Of a stretch of DNA of 64,000 bases, positions 8,891 to 16,793 are shown piece by piece. Below the pieces are notes generated by a model. That model saw nothing but the letters and a program-made list of their open reading frames with translations, searched no databases and had not been told where the DNA came from. The DNA is taken from positions 496,001-560,000 of the forward strand of contig JAEZOB010000009.1 of the NCBI GenBank assembly GCA_023414355.1, written 5' to 3'. The position numbers and the translations under genes were made by a program. The stretch's first letter is position 1, and each line of letters begins with the position of its first letter. Source of the stretch: Bacillota bacterium. GTDB lineage: Bacteria; Bacillota; Clostridia; Lachnospirales; Lachnospiraceae.

Positions 8891-10999
8891 ATGAGAAAAC
8901 TGACTAAGTCAGAGTGGATTGGTTGGATGGAAGGACTGTTTAAAAAATATTATGTCTTGATAGATACCCAGAAAGAAGTTTCTTACGGTAAGGAGGATTT
9001 ACAGTACTGGAGGAACAGGATTTTCTATGTCATTTTGGCAATCATTCTTACCCTTGGTGCTCCCATAATTCTTTATGGCTCTTATTTGTTCCTGCAGGAA
9101 GGAAAGAGTGAATATGCTGTAGCAGAGTTAGTATTTTATATTCTGATTGCTTTGGTGCAGTTCTCAAGACATTTCTCTTTAAACTTTAAGAAGCAATACC
9201 TGGTTTTCATGCTGTATTCCATCGGTATATTTCTTCTCATGACTACCGGTGTATATGGTAGCGGTTTGGTCAGTTTAATGTTTACCTTGATTTTGTCTAG
9301 CTGTATCCTGGAAAAGAAACAGAATCTGAACTTTGTCATTTCGAATCTATGTGTTTTCCTTATCATTACTATATTGCTTTATACGGGCGTCCTGGATAGC
9401 ACACCGTTTATTGTTTATAAAGAGGTATGGCTGATCAATGCAATCATAGCACAGAGCAGCGGAATAATCCTGTCTGCCCTGACGACAGTCTTCTATAGCG
9501 GATTGGCAAAACAAGCACAGACGATTACGCAATCGCAGGAGAGCATAAGACTAAGCGAAGAAAAGCATAGGGTCATGATCAAGAATAGTTCGGATGCTGT
9601 TTTAATTGTGGATGAGAGCGGGAATGTAACCTATCATAGTCCAAATCTTATGTCGATACTTCCCTGGATTATGGAGGAGATGCTGAAACAGCCGTTGTTT
9701 GAATGGTTTCATCCTGAGGATAAGGTATATTTTCATAGCCTTTTTCAAACGATATTGAATGATAAAGGTAGCCAAAATATGGATTTGCGTTATCTGCGTA
9801 ATGGTGAGATAGGCTATGTTCAGATGAGCATTGTTAATTTGCTCGAAGATACCAGCATCAAAGGGATTCTGATTAATTGCCGGGATATTACGGAACGCAG
9901 ACTCAGAGAAGAGCAAATCATGTATCTATATCAACATGATCCTCTGACAGGACTTTATAACCGGGCCTCCTTTGAAATTGAGCTGAAACGTTTAGACAGT
10001 AAGCGTTATCTACCACTCTCTGTCATAGTTGGTGATATTAATGGCTTAAAAATGATCAATGATTCACTTGGACATGCGGAGGGCGACAGGCTACTGCTAA
10101 GCATGCGGGATATCCTTGTGAGTAATTGCAGAAATGGCGATATCATAGCCCGTCTCGGGGGGGATGAATTTACCATGCTGCTTCCGAATACGGATAGGGA
10201 AAATGCCCTGACTATCATACAGAATATCTATCAGGCATGTGATGAATACAATCAGAGTATTACGGGTGATATTTACCAGATCAGTATCTCTTTGGGTGCG
10301 GATACAAAGGTGGATATGAAGGAACCAATCAGTGGTATCATCAAGGTGGCGGAAGATTATATGTATAAACGTAAGCTTCTTGAAGGCAGAAGCTATCACA
10401 GCTCTGTCATCACTTCCATTAAGACGGCGTTATTTGAAAAAAGCTATGAGACGGAGAGGCATGCCCACAGATTGATCGACCTTACCAGGGCCGTCGGGGA
10501 AGCAATCGGGATCACCAGACAGCAATTTGATGAATTGGAACTGTTATCTACACTCCATGATATCGGTAAGATTGGCATCGATAATCAAATACTGAATAAG
10601 CCTGGAAAATTAGCGGAGGAGGAATGGAGAAAGATGAAGAAGCATTCTGATATCGGCTATCGGATTGCTATGGCATCGCCGGAATTGATATCGATTGCTT
10701 ATTATATTCTTACCCACCATGAGCATTGGGACGGAAGTGGTTATCCGCAGGGACTTTCCGGTGAAAAGATCCCTTTATTGTCCAGAATTCTTGCTGTTGC
10801 TGATGCCTATGATGCTATGACCGAGAATAGACCTTACCGCAAGGCAATGTCGAAGGAGGAAGCTCTTCAGGAGATTGCCAAGCATGCGGGAACGCAGTTT
10901 GATCCGGAGATTGCTCGAATTTTTATAGCAATAATCACAAAGGATCAAGAAGATACCGGAATCAAAGGTACTGTTGACATACTGGAGAAACAGTGTTAG
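8891..10999 (+). CDS. Membrane PAS-GGDEF-HD-GYP cyclic-di-GMP turnover protein
   Basis: 702 residues. Residues ~45-215 hold five or six membrane helices. A PAS domain follows (~225-340), then a GGDEF domain with intact RLGGDEF (G423-F427) and an allosteric RxxD site (RNGD) exactly five residues before it. At the C-terminus is an HD-GYP domain with HDIGKIGI (H556, D557) and HHEHWDGSGYP (H609-P619). Both active sites look complete, so the protein could make cyclic di-GMP (GGDEF) and break it down (HD-GYP); many such hybrids have one dominant activity. It is flanked by unrelated genes and seems monocistronic. The promoter of the next gene lies inside its last codons. Confidence 0.95.
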   Translation: MRKLTKSEWIGWMEGLFKKYYVLIDTQKEVSYGKEDLQYWRNRIFYVILAIILTLGAPIILYGSYLFLQEGKSEYAVAELVFYILIALVQFSRHFSLNFKKQYLVFMLYSIGIFLLMTTGVYGSGLVSLMFTLILSSCILEKKQNLNFVISNLCVFLIITILLYTGVLDSTPFIVYKEVWLINAIIAQSSGIILSALTTVFYSGLAKQAQTITQSQESIRLSEEKHRVMIKNSSDAVLIVDESGNVTYHSPNLMSILPWIMEEMLKQPLFEWFHPEDKVYFHSLFQTILNDKGSQNMDLRYLRNGEIGYVQMSIVNLLEDTSIKGILINCRDITERRLREEQIMYLYQHDPLTGLYNRASFEIELKRLDSKRYLPLSVIVGDINGLKMINDSLGHAEGDRLLLSMRDILVSNCRNGDIIARLGGDEFTMLLPNTDRENALTIIQNIYQACDEYNQSITGDIYQISISLGADTKVDMKEPISGIIKVAEDYMYKRKLLEGRSYHSSVITSIKTALFEKSYETERHAHRLIDLTRAVGEAIGITRQQFDELELLSTLHDIGKIGIDNQILNKPGKLAEEEWRKMKKHSDIGYRIAMASPELISIAYYILTHHEHWDGSGYPQGLSGEKIPLLSRILAVADAYDAMTENRPYRKAMSKEEALQEIAKHAGTQFDPEIARIFIAIITKDQEDTGIKGTVDILEKQC

Positions 11000-11002
11000 A
11001 AT
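10974..11002 (+). promoter_or_regulatory. Sigma-A type promoter for the ABC-F leader
   Basis: TTGACA (10974-10979), a 17-bp spacer, and TAGAAT (10997-11002). Transcription would begin near 11009, giving a leader of about 395 nt before the ABC-F start. The -35 lies inside the last codons of the GGDEF/HD-GYP gene and the -10 overlaps its stop codon. Confidence 0.75.
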
Positions 11003-11087
11003 ATGCCGGTAATACAGCATTGCTTGAACAGCAACAGCCGGATGAAATAAGGATTAATCAGATTAATTAAGGAAAGAGGGATCAGGA

Positions 11088-11108
11088 ATGATAATTATTA
11101 CTTGCTAA
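11088..11108 (+). CDS. Six-residue leader peptide (MIIITC) of the ABC-F attenuator
   Basis: ATG 11088 is preceded by GGAAAGAGGG at a suitable distance and opens a six-codon frame, M-I-I-I-T-C, ending in TAA at 11106-11108. Its last codons contain ATTACTTGC (11097-11105), which can pair perfectly with GCAAGTAAT at 11160-11168. Short upstream frames where a drug-bound ribosome stalls control several ABC-F resistance genes. Assignment here is inference from position, ribosome site and overlap with the pairing segment. A second 17-codon frame (11114-11167) lacks a ribosome site. Confidence 0.55.
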   Translation: MIIITC

Positions 11109-11307
11109 TTTATATGAATAGCGATGAATGCAGCCGAAACCGGCTTTCTTTTGTTGCGGGCAAGTAATGAATCTCCTAATCTTTTCTTCCTTTTATAAAA
11201 TAGTACACTGCAAGATGCAACGTATCCGGTATTCAGAATAATACTGGGGTAAGCGTAGCTTTCTGAGACTGCTGTGTCATTTGGAAGAAAACATATTGTT
11301 GTAGGAA

Positions 11308-11340
11308 GCCCACAAGAGAAATCTTTTGTGGACTTTTTTT
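11308..11340 (+). terminator. Leader terminator upstream of the ABC-F gene
   Basis: Stem CCACAAGAG (11310-11318) with CTTTTGTGG (11323-11331), one G-U pair, loop AAAT, then seven T (11334-11340). It lies 64 bp before the start codon, so it must be bypassed for expression from the upstream promoter. Confidence 0.85.
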
Positions 11341-11403
11341 ATTCTGATTGCTCCGCCGGTGTGGCTGATGATAGGGACTTATGCTTGAAAGGAGTGTGAT
11401 ACT

Positions 11404-12996
11404 ATGTCCCGGATTAATGTAAATGATTTAACATTTGGTTATAACACCAACTATGATATGATATTTGAACATGTCAGCTTCCAGATTGATACGGATTGGA
11501 GGCTGGGATTTATCGGAAGAAACGGTAGGGGAAAGACAACTTTTTTAAAACTGCTCATGGGAATGTATGAATATCAGGGGACGATTACTTCCCAGGTTAC
11601 CTTTAGCTATTTCCCCTTTGAGATTGAGGATGAGACAAGGCTTACCATGACAGTCGTCAAGGATATCATTGCCCCTTATTCGAAGTGGGAATTAGAGATG
11701 GAGGAGTGTCTGAAGGAGGAGCACAATGATAAAGTGCTGGAAAGATACGGGAAAATTCAGGAGCTCTACATTACACATGACGGATATATTATCGAGGAAT
11801 TGATTGAGAAGGAACTTGGTAAGCTGGGAGTTACTATCGATGTCTTAACCAGGCCATACAATACACTGAGCTTCGGGGAGAGGACCAAGCTGATGCTTGC
11901 TGCATTGTTCTTAAGAAAGAATAATTTCTTATTAATCGATGAGCCTACGAATCATCTGGATATGGAGGGCAGAGATACTCTGGCCGAATATTTAAGAAGT
12001 AAATGCGGCTTTATTCTGGTATCTCATGACAGAAATTTTTTGGATCGGTGTATCGATCATGTACTATCTATTAACAGAACTGATATTGAAGTACAGAAAG
12101 GAAACTATACCAGTTGGTGGGTGAACAAGGAGCGACAGGATCATTATGAGCTCGATAAGAATGAGCAGCTGAAAAAGGAGATCACAGTTCTGTCAGATGC
12201 TGCGAAAAGAGCTCAGGGTTGGTCAGACCAGGTGGAAGCCAGTAAGATCGGTATGCATGCCCCCGACAGAGGCGCAATCGGACATAAGGCGGCTAAGATG
12301 ATGAAGCGTGCTAAAGCAATCGAACATAGAAAGCTGGATGCAATCGAAGAGAAGAAAGGCTTGCTGAAGAATATTGAGGATACGGATGATTTAAAAATCA
12401 ACCTTCTTCCCATAGCAGGAAGGAGGCTCATGGAGGCAGGAGATTTAAGTCTTTACTTTGGTGACCGTAGGATTGCGTCAGGGATCAATTTCAGCCTGCC
12501 TAAGGGCGGCAGACTAGCGATTAGCGGAATGAATGGTTCCGGAAAGACAACCTTATTGAAGCTCTTACTGGGAGAGAAGATTGACTACCAGGGCAGGTAT
12601 TATGTCGCTCCCTCGCTTAAGCTTTCCTATGTATCTCAGGATACTTCTTATCTGAAGGGAAATCTAAAGGATTTTACCGTCAGGTACGGACTGGATGAGA
12701 GTATTTTTAAGACGGTTCTAAGTAAGCTGGATTTTGCCAGAGTACAATTTGATAAGGATATATCGGAGCTCAGTGCCGGGCAGAAGAAAAAGGTCCTTCT
12801 TGCGAAAAGTCTTGCGGAGCCCGCACAGGTATTTATTTGGGATGAACCTCTTAACTTTATTGATATCTTTTCCAGAACGCAGATAGAAGAACTGATCTTG
12901 AGATATCAACCTACCCTTATTTTTGTGGAGCATGACAGGATGTTCTGCGAACGGATCGCAACTGAGACTGTACGACTAGAACAGGAGAATTTCTGA
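11404..12996 (+). CDS. ABC-F family ribosomal protection protein (Lsa/Vga-like)
   Basis: 530 residues, two ABC ATPase domains in one chain and no membrane helices, as in antibiotic-resistance ABC-F proteins. Domain 1 has Walker A GRNGRGKTT, signature LSFGE and Walker B LLIDEPTNHLD. Domain 2 has GMNGSGKTT, LSAGQ and VFIWDEPLNFID. The linker between them (~residues 250-320, rich in K/R and helical) would reach into the peptidyl-transferase centre. The start MSRINVNDLTFGY and the text around Walker A resemble the Lsa-type group that protects against lincosamides, streptogramin A and pleuromutilins. I am sure of ABC-F but not of the drug spectrum. The attenuator-like leader fits drug-inducible expression. 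GAAAGGAGTG precedes the ATG. Confidence 0.93.
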   Translation: MSRINVNDLTFGYNTNYDMIFEHVSFQIDTDWRLGFIGRNGRGKTTFLKLLMGMYEYQGTITSQVTFSYFPFEIEDETRLTMTVVKDIIAPYSKWELEMEECLKEEHNDKVLERYGKIQELYITHDGYIIEELIEKELGKLGVTIDVLTRPYNTLSFGERTKLMLAALFLRKNNFLLIDEPTNHLDMEGRDTLAEYLRSKCGFILVSHDRNFLDRCIDHVLSINRTDIEVQKGNYTSWWVNKERQDHYELDKNEQLKKEITVLSDAAKRAQGWSDQVEASKIGMHAPDRGAIGHKAAKMMKRAKAIEHRKLDAIEEKKGLLKNIEDTDDLKINLLPIAGRRLMEAGDLSLYFGDRRIASGINFSLPKGGRLAISGMNGSGKTTLLKLLLGEKIDYQGRYYVAPSLKLSYVSQDTSYLKGNLKDFTVRYGLDESIFKTVLSKLDFARVQFDKDISELSAGQKKKVLLAKSLAEPAQVFIWDEPLNFIDIFSRTQIEELILRYQPTLIFVEHDRMFCERIATETVRLEQENF

Positions 12997-13271
12997 ATCT
13001 GGACCGAATTATGATTAATTGTACCTGTTGCCGAAATATGGAAAATATGATAAAATATTCATACTGACTGAATGACTATAAAAATAATCATAATTGGATA
13101 TGAAATTTAGATAGAATAAAGGAGGAATAACAAAAGCATTTATCGGTTATGATATAGTATAGGTGAATAGATACCCTTCATGTACAATCTCTGAAACAGC
13201 TTTATCAGCATTTACAAGATCGTAAAATTACTGTCAAAGTCCAATGCGAATGATTAGGAGAGGTGAACAAT

Positions 13272-13502
13272 ATGAAAGAGTGGAAAATTTTATTGGTCAT
13301 GGAAGTTGAGTGGAGAATATTCCGTATTCAGCGTAAGCTTATTAATTGGCTCGTCGGTAAAGGCGTAAAATTGAATTCCACAATCCTTTGCTTTATTAAT
13401 CGTAGCCTTGATAATCACATGGTGGCATTAACAGAGAATAGACTTGAATATGAGCAGATCACCGGACAAATCATACAATATTATAAACGCGACGAAATAT
13501 AA
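13272..13502 (+). CDS. Spo0E-like sporulation regulatory protein
   Basis: 76 residues. The core RIQRKLINWLVGKGVKLNS followed by NRSLDNHM matches the pattern of the Spo0E-like aspartyl-phosphate phosphatase family (charged helix, glycine turn, then an SQELD-like motif, here NRSLD). Such proteins dephosphorylate Spo0A~P and delay sporulation in Bacillus; in Clostridia they are common but less studied. The SQELD motif is degenerate, with S-L-D kept. ATG 13272 is chosen because AGGAGAGG (13256-13263) precedes it; a GTG at 13263 overlaps that site. The gene stands alone, with a hairpin just after the stop. Confidence 0.7.
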   Translation: MKEWKILLVMEVEWRIFRIQRKLINWLVGKGVKLNSTILCFINRSLDNHMVALTENRLEYEQITGQIIQYYKRDEI

Positions 13503-13543
13503 AAAGTATCAGCTCGCTGACCCTTTATGAGAACTTTTTATAT
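13497..13543 (+). terminator. Hairpin after the Spo0E-like gene
   Basis: An 11-bp stem ATATAAAAAGT (13497-13507) with ACTTTTTATAT (13533-13543) around a 25-nt loop that itself contains CAGCTCGCTG. The right arm supplies the T run, so it could act as a weak terminator. It starts within the stop codon. Confidence 0.5.
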
Positions 13544-13546
13544 CAT

Positions 13547-13593
13547 AAAAAACTACCTGTCAACCTCGGCATAACCGGTGTTTGGCAGGTAGT
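13547..13593 (-). terminator. Terminator of the 41-aa protein gene
   Basis: Stem ACTACCTG-x-CAA / TTG-x-CAGGTAGT (13552-13563 with 13582-13593). On the minus strand the stem is followed by six T (complement of A 13547-13552). It lies 33 bp after the stop of the small minus-strand gene. Confidence 0.75.
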
Positions 13594-13625
13594 ATTGATT
13601 CATGATTAATAAATGTCTCCATCAA

Positions 13626-13751
13626 TTAAGCATTCTTCTTGGGCTTCTTTATAAGCTCCGGTTCAGACATCATCGGTTTTAATGAAGGTAATACGCCTGT
13701 ATCAGACTTTTTCTTCTTCTTTACTTCCTTCTTAATATCTCTATTTGCCAT
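13626..13751 (-). CDS. Small Lys-rich protein (41 aa)
   Basis: Short frame starting at 13751 (CAT on +) and ending at 13626. The product is very basic (about 14 Lys/Arg of 41), opening MANRDIKKEVKKKKK, then a middle GVLPSLKPMMSEPE and ending KKPKKNA. AAGGGGTGG precedes the ATG by a normal distance, and a good terminator follows, so the frame looks real despite its size. No signal peptide, cysteine or membrane helix. I do not recognise a function. A small nucleic-acid- or ribosome-associated protein is possible from the charge, but that is a guess. Confidence 0.72.
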   Translation of the reverse strand: MANRDIKKEVKKKKKSDTGVLPSLKPMMSEPELIKKPKKNA

Positions 13752-14088
13752 GGATACCACCCCTTAATAAGATATTTTAATATATATTATTATAATAAGA
13801 TATGTCGATTTCGTCCAGTAAAACTTTGTCCCGAAAGATGATTAAATCAGTAAAAACCTGTCTTATCAAGGACCTAGGGTGCTAAGGACCGGGTAGAAGA
13901 TAAGTATGAAAACTACTATTATTGCATATAGTAATAGTTACTAATTTTAATGTATTTACAATATGAATATTTTATAATAAATTTAAATAATTTAATTGAA
14001 AACAATTCAATTATGTGATAAATTATAAGTACATAGTTATTAAATGCAAAATACTTATTATAGGATGAAGAAAGGCACGGTGTAAACT
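13752..14088. other. Divergent intergenic region with one hairpin
   Basis: About 335 bp separating the minus-strand small gene from the B12-binding gene. A compact structure at 13862-13904 has CTTATC/GATAAG as outer stem and an inner CCTAG-GGTG-CTAAGG hairpin. The rest (13905-14060) is strongly A/T-rich and should hold the promoter of the following operon. It does not match a cobalamin riboswitch; no B12 box was seen. Confidence 0.5.
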
Positions 14089-14745
14089 ATGGAATCTATT
14101 TATCAGGAATTTGAAAAGTATTTTGAAGACGAGAACAAAGAAGCAGCGGTAGAATACATAATGGGAAAGCTGAAAGAGGGAGAAATCGATGTGATCAGCC
14201 TTTATGGCAATATTCTTACTCCAATGTTGAATCATATGAAATGTAAGCTGGAGGATAAGAGAATCTGTATCTGGAAGGAGCATGTGAAGACCGCTATCGT
14301 ACGTACAATCGTAGAATGCTGTTATCCCTATGTGATAAAGAAAAGAAATGAGTTGAATTATCCAAAGAAAGGCATTGCTGCAGTGCTTTGTCCGCCTGAG
14401 GAGTACCACGATCTTGGTGCACGAATGGTAGCCGATTATTTTACCTTGTGCGGTTATGAGGCAATCTTCGTAGGAAGCAGTACCCCTTATCAGGACTTCT
14501 ATAATGCCATCCATGTGATCAGACCGGAAGTGGTAGCTATCAGTGTTAGTAATTACTATAATCTGATAGCCTGCAAGAGAATGATCGGGGAACTGAAAAG
14601 TGCCCTTGATCAACCACTGACAATCGTAGTGGGTGGATATGCATTCCATGATGATACAGATAAGGTGAAAGCGGTAGGTGCAGACTATTTTGCCAAAACC
14701 TATGATGATATCATGAAAATTGCCGAGAGTGGGGTGAAATCATGA
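14089..14745 (+). CDS. Cobalamin (B12)-binding domain protein
   Basis: 218 residues. Residues ~5-90 form a helical cap like the B12-binding module of MtaC/CarH-type proteins. Residues ~95-215 are the Rossmann-like B12-binding domain with EYHDLGARMVADYF (H107 as expected lower axial ligand), GYEAIFVGSSTP and VVGGYAF. The histidine is kept in an E-x-H-x-x-G pattern, as in the light/B12-sensor group and corrinoid proteins. There is no methyltransferase or DNA-binding domain. The gene overlaps the following permease gene by 4 bp (ATGA), so it is co-translated with an ABC transporter, an unusual partner. It may sense or carry a corrinoid for that transporter; this is inference from context only. 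Confidence 0.88.
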   Translation: MESIYQEFEKYFEDENKEAAVEYIMGKLKEGEIDVISLYGNILTPMLNHMKCKLEDKRICIWKEHVKTAIVRTIVECCYPYVIKKRNELNYPKKGIAAVLCPPEEYHDLGARMVADYFTLCGYEAIFVGSSTPYQDFYNAIHVIRPEVVAISVSNYYNLIACKRMIGELKSALDQPLTIVVGGYAFHDDTDKVKAVGADYFAKTYDDIMKIAESGVKS

Positions 14746-15908
14746 GACTTGGTTTTCGTATAGCAACAAGGTTTTTAAAATCTAATCTGGGCCAGACCTT
14801 TATGATCATCCTGGGAATAGCGATCGGGGTATCCGTTCAGTTGTTTATCGGTTCTCTGATTCAGGGACTTCAAAAAGGACTAGTAGAAAAGACAATTGGA
14901 AATTCCTCTCAAATTACCATTACTACTGATACGGAGGATGGTAAGATTTATGATTATAAGGATTTGATTTCTAAGGCAAAATCAGCAGATACCAATATCG
15001 AGAAGATTTCGGTAGCCGCAGATTATCCGGCATTTTTTGAATATCAGGAAAACTCGCAATCATTGCTTGTCAGAGGTTTTGAACTCGATCAGGCTGATGC
15101 GATCTATAATATTTATGACAGAATTGAAGAAGGAACTTATCCGACAGGAAAGGATGAGATTCTCCTGGGAATAGATTTAAAGGATGAGTACAAACTTGGA
15201 CTGGGGGATGAGGTCAGCATTACAACCACAGGCCAGAAGACGGTGAAATGTAAGGTGGTAGGCTTTTTTGATCTTCAGGTATCCAGCCTGAATCAGAACT
15301 GGGGTATCATGACGTTACCTGCAGTTCAGGAGATATTTGATGCGAAGGACAGTGTTACCTCTATAGAGCTGCAGGTGAAGGAGAATTCCATATTTACTGC
15401 TGACGAAACGGCCGCAAAGGTGGAAGAAGCTCTGGCAGAGGATACTCTGGTGGTTGAGAACTGGAAAGCACAGAATGAATCCCTGCTCAGTGGTCTTCAG
15501 GGTCAGAGCATCTCTAGCTATATGATACAGGTATTCGTCATGATCTCTGTAGTACTTGGTATCGCTAGCGTATTAGCAATCACGGTACTTCAGAAATCAA
15601 AACAAATCGGAATTCTGAAGGCGATGGGTATTCGAAATGGAACCACCAGTATCATCTTCCTGTTTGAAGGGCTGATCCTGGGTGTCTTCGGAGCAATCCT
15701 TGGCATTCTGTTTGGTCTGGGATTATCCTTTGCCTTTACAAAGTTTGCACTGAACCCGGACGGCACCCCGGTTGTTGCATTATACATAAGCTATCCGTTC
15801 ATCCTGTTCTCGGGACTCGTTGCTGTAATTGCCTCTGTGATAGCAGCATTATTACCGGCCATCCGTTCCTCCAGGCTAAATCCGATTGATATTATCAGAA
15901 ATAATTAA
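14742..15908 (+). CDS. FtsX/MacB-type ABC transporter permease
   Basis: 388 residues. One membrane helix near the N-terminus (~15-40), a large external domain (~50-250), then three helices (~265-375): the four-helix layout of LolC/MacB/FtsX permeases. The end carries the typical LLPAIRSSRLNPIDIIRNN. Such permeases work with a small ATPase and usually drive mechanical work across the membrane or export of peptides, lipids or macrolides rather than classical uptake. It overlaps the B12-binding gene by 4 bp and is followed after 15 bp by its ATPase. Confidence 0.92.
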   Translation: MRLGFRIATRFLKSNLGQTFMIILGIAIGVSVQLFIGSLIQGLQKGLVEKTIGNSSQITITTDTEDGKIYDYKDLISKAKSADTNIEKISVAADYPAFFEYQENSQSLLVRGFELDQADAIYNIYDRIEEGTYPTGKDEILLGIDLKDEYKLGLGDEVSITTTGQKTVKCKVVGFFDLQVSSLNQNWGIMTLPAVQEIFDAKDSVTSIELQVKENSIFTADETAAKVEEALAEDTLVVENWKAQNESLLSGLQGQSISSYMIQVFVMISVVLGIASVLAITVLQKSKQIGILKAMGIRNGTTSIIFLFEGLILGVFGAILGILFGLGLSFAFTKFALNPDGTPVVALYISYPFILFSGLVAVIASVIAALLPAIRSSRLNPIDIIRNN

Positions 15909-15923
15909 GGAGGGCCAAGAGTG

Positions 15924-16610
15924 ATGAAGCAAATACTGGAATTAAAAAATGTGAATAAGATTTACGGTACCGAGATTAAAAATCAGGTACTTTATGATAT
16001 TAATTTGAACTTCGAGGAAGGCTCCTTCAATTCCATCATCGGGCAGTCAGGCAGTGGTAAAAGTACCCTGCTGAATATTGTCGGTACACTTGATAAAGCC
16101 ACCTCCGGAGATGTCATCATCGGCGGAGTAAATGTCAAGAACATGTCCTCCAATCAACTGGCGGATTTAAGAAACCGTACTTTGGGTTTCGTATTTCAGT
16201 TTCATTACCTCCTTCCGGAGTTTACGGCTTTGGAAAATGTGTTAATCCCCTACCGTATCAAGAACGGTAAGGTAACGAAGGAAATTCTTAAAAAAGCTGA
16301 GGATACCATGAAGCTGGTAGGCTTAGAGAAGGTAAAGAACAATCCTGCTGCCAAGATGTCAGGCGGACAGCAGCAAAGAACTGCTATAGCAAGGTCTCTG
16401 ATCAATGATCCCAAGATTATTCTTGCAGACGAACCAACCGGTAATCTTGATTCGGACACCACAGAGAATATTTACGATCTGATGCGTACCATTAATCAGG
16501 AACTCGGAACGACATTTATTATCATCACACATGATAGGAGGATTGCTGAGAAGGCAGACAGAATTATCGAAATCAAAGATGGCAGAATTAATATTGATTT
16601 AGTAAAATGA
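15924..16610 (+). CDS. ABC transporter ATP-binding protein (MacB/LolD type)
   Basis: 228 residues, a single complete ATPase domain: Walker A GQSGSGKST, Q-loop FQFHYLLPEFTALENV, signature MSGGQQQR, Walker B IILADEPTGNLD and the switch histidine in IITHD. The LLPEFTALENV and ADEPTGNLD stretches are typical of the LolD/MacB/FtsE group and fit the FtsX-like permease just upstream. AGGAGGG at 15908-15914 serves either a GTG at 15921 or the ATG at 15924; I favour the ATG (9-nt spacing). It closes a three-gene operon with the B12-binding protein and permease and is followed by a strong terminator. Confidence 0.95.
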   Translation: MKQILELKNVNKIYGTEIKNQVLYDINLNFEEGSFNSIIGQSGSGKSTLLNIVGTLDKATSGDVIIGGVNVKNMSSNQLADLRNRTLGFVFQFHYLLPEFTALENVLIPYRIKNGKVTKEILKKAEDTMKLVGLEKVKNNPAAKMSGGQQQRTAIARSLINDPKIILADEPTGNLDSDTTENIYDLMRTINQELGTTFIIITHDRRIAEKADRIIEIKDGRINIDLVK

Positions 16611-16670
16611 GTATATTGGAGCGAGTAACAGACTATTCGTCTACGAGACGGATTTATTCATACAGAATTT

Positions 16671-16703
16671 GCGGAAGGAAAAAGTATTCCTTCCGCTTTT
16701 TTT
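16671..16703 (+). terminator. Intrinsic terminator of the B12-binding/ABC operon
   Basis: Ten-bp stem GCGGAAGGAA (16671-16680) with TTCCTTCCGC (16687-16696), six-nt loop, then seven T. Confidence 0.95.
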
Positions 16704-16793
16704 GTATGGAATCGGAGGATGCGTCCATAATAGAGAAGTAAGAACTTTTGAAAACGCTTAGGTTTACAGGTATTTGAAAGAATGGAGATCAGT

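Larger units (their letters stand above)
11088..11340 (+). promoter_or_regulatory. Candidate ribosome-mediated transcription attenuator
   Basis: The leader holds a coherent two-state set of pairings. State 1: the leader-peptide segment 11097-11105 pairs with 11160-11168. This occludes the neighbouring segment 11148-11161 (CTTTTGT-TGC-GGGC), so the terminator 11308-11340 forms. State 2: a stalled ribosome covers 11097-11105. This frees 11148-11161 to pair with GCCCACAAGAG (11308-11318), the left arm of the terminator, allowing read-through. The antiterminator would have 4 + 7 pairs with a 3-nt bulge. The pairings are visible in the sequence; the mechanism is inferred by analogy with known ABC-F leaders. 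Confidence 0.6.

Noticed and set aside
11209..11340. Separate small RNA such as 6S RNA before the ABC-F gene
   Set aside because: No match to known 6S features; the pairings are explained better as an attenuator with a leader peptide.
13752..14088. Cobalamin riboswitch before the B12-binding gene
   Set aside because: No B12-box-like sequence; the only hairpin is too small.
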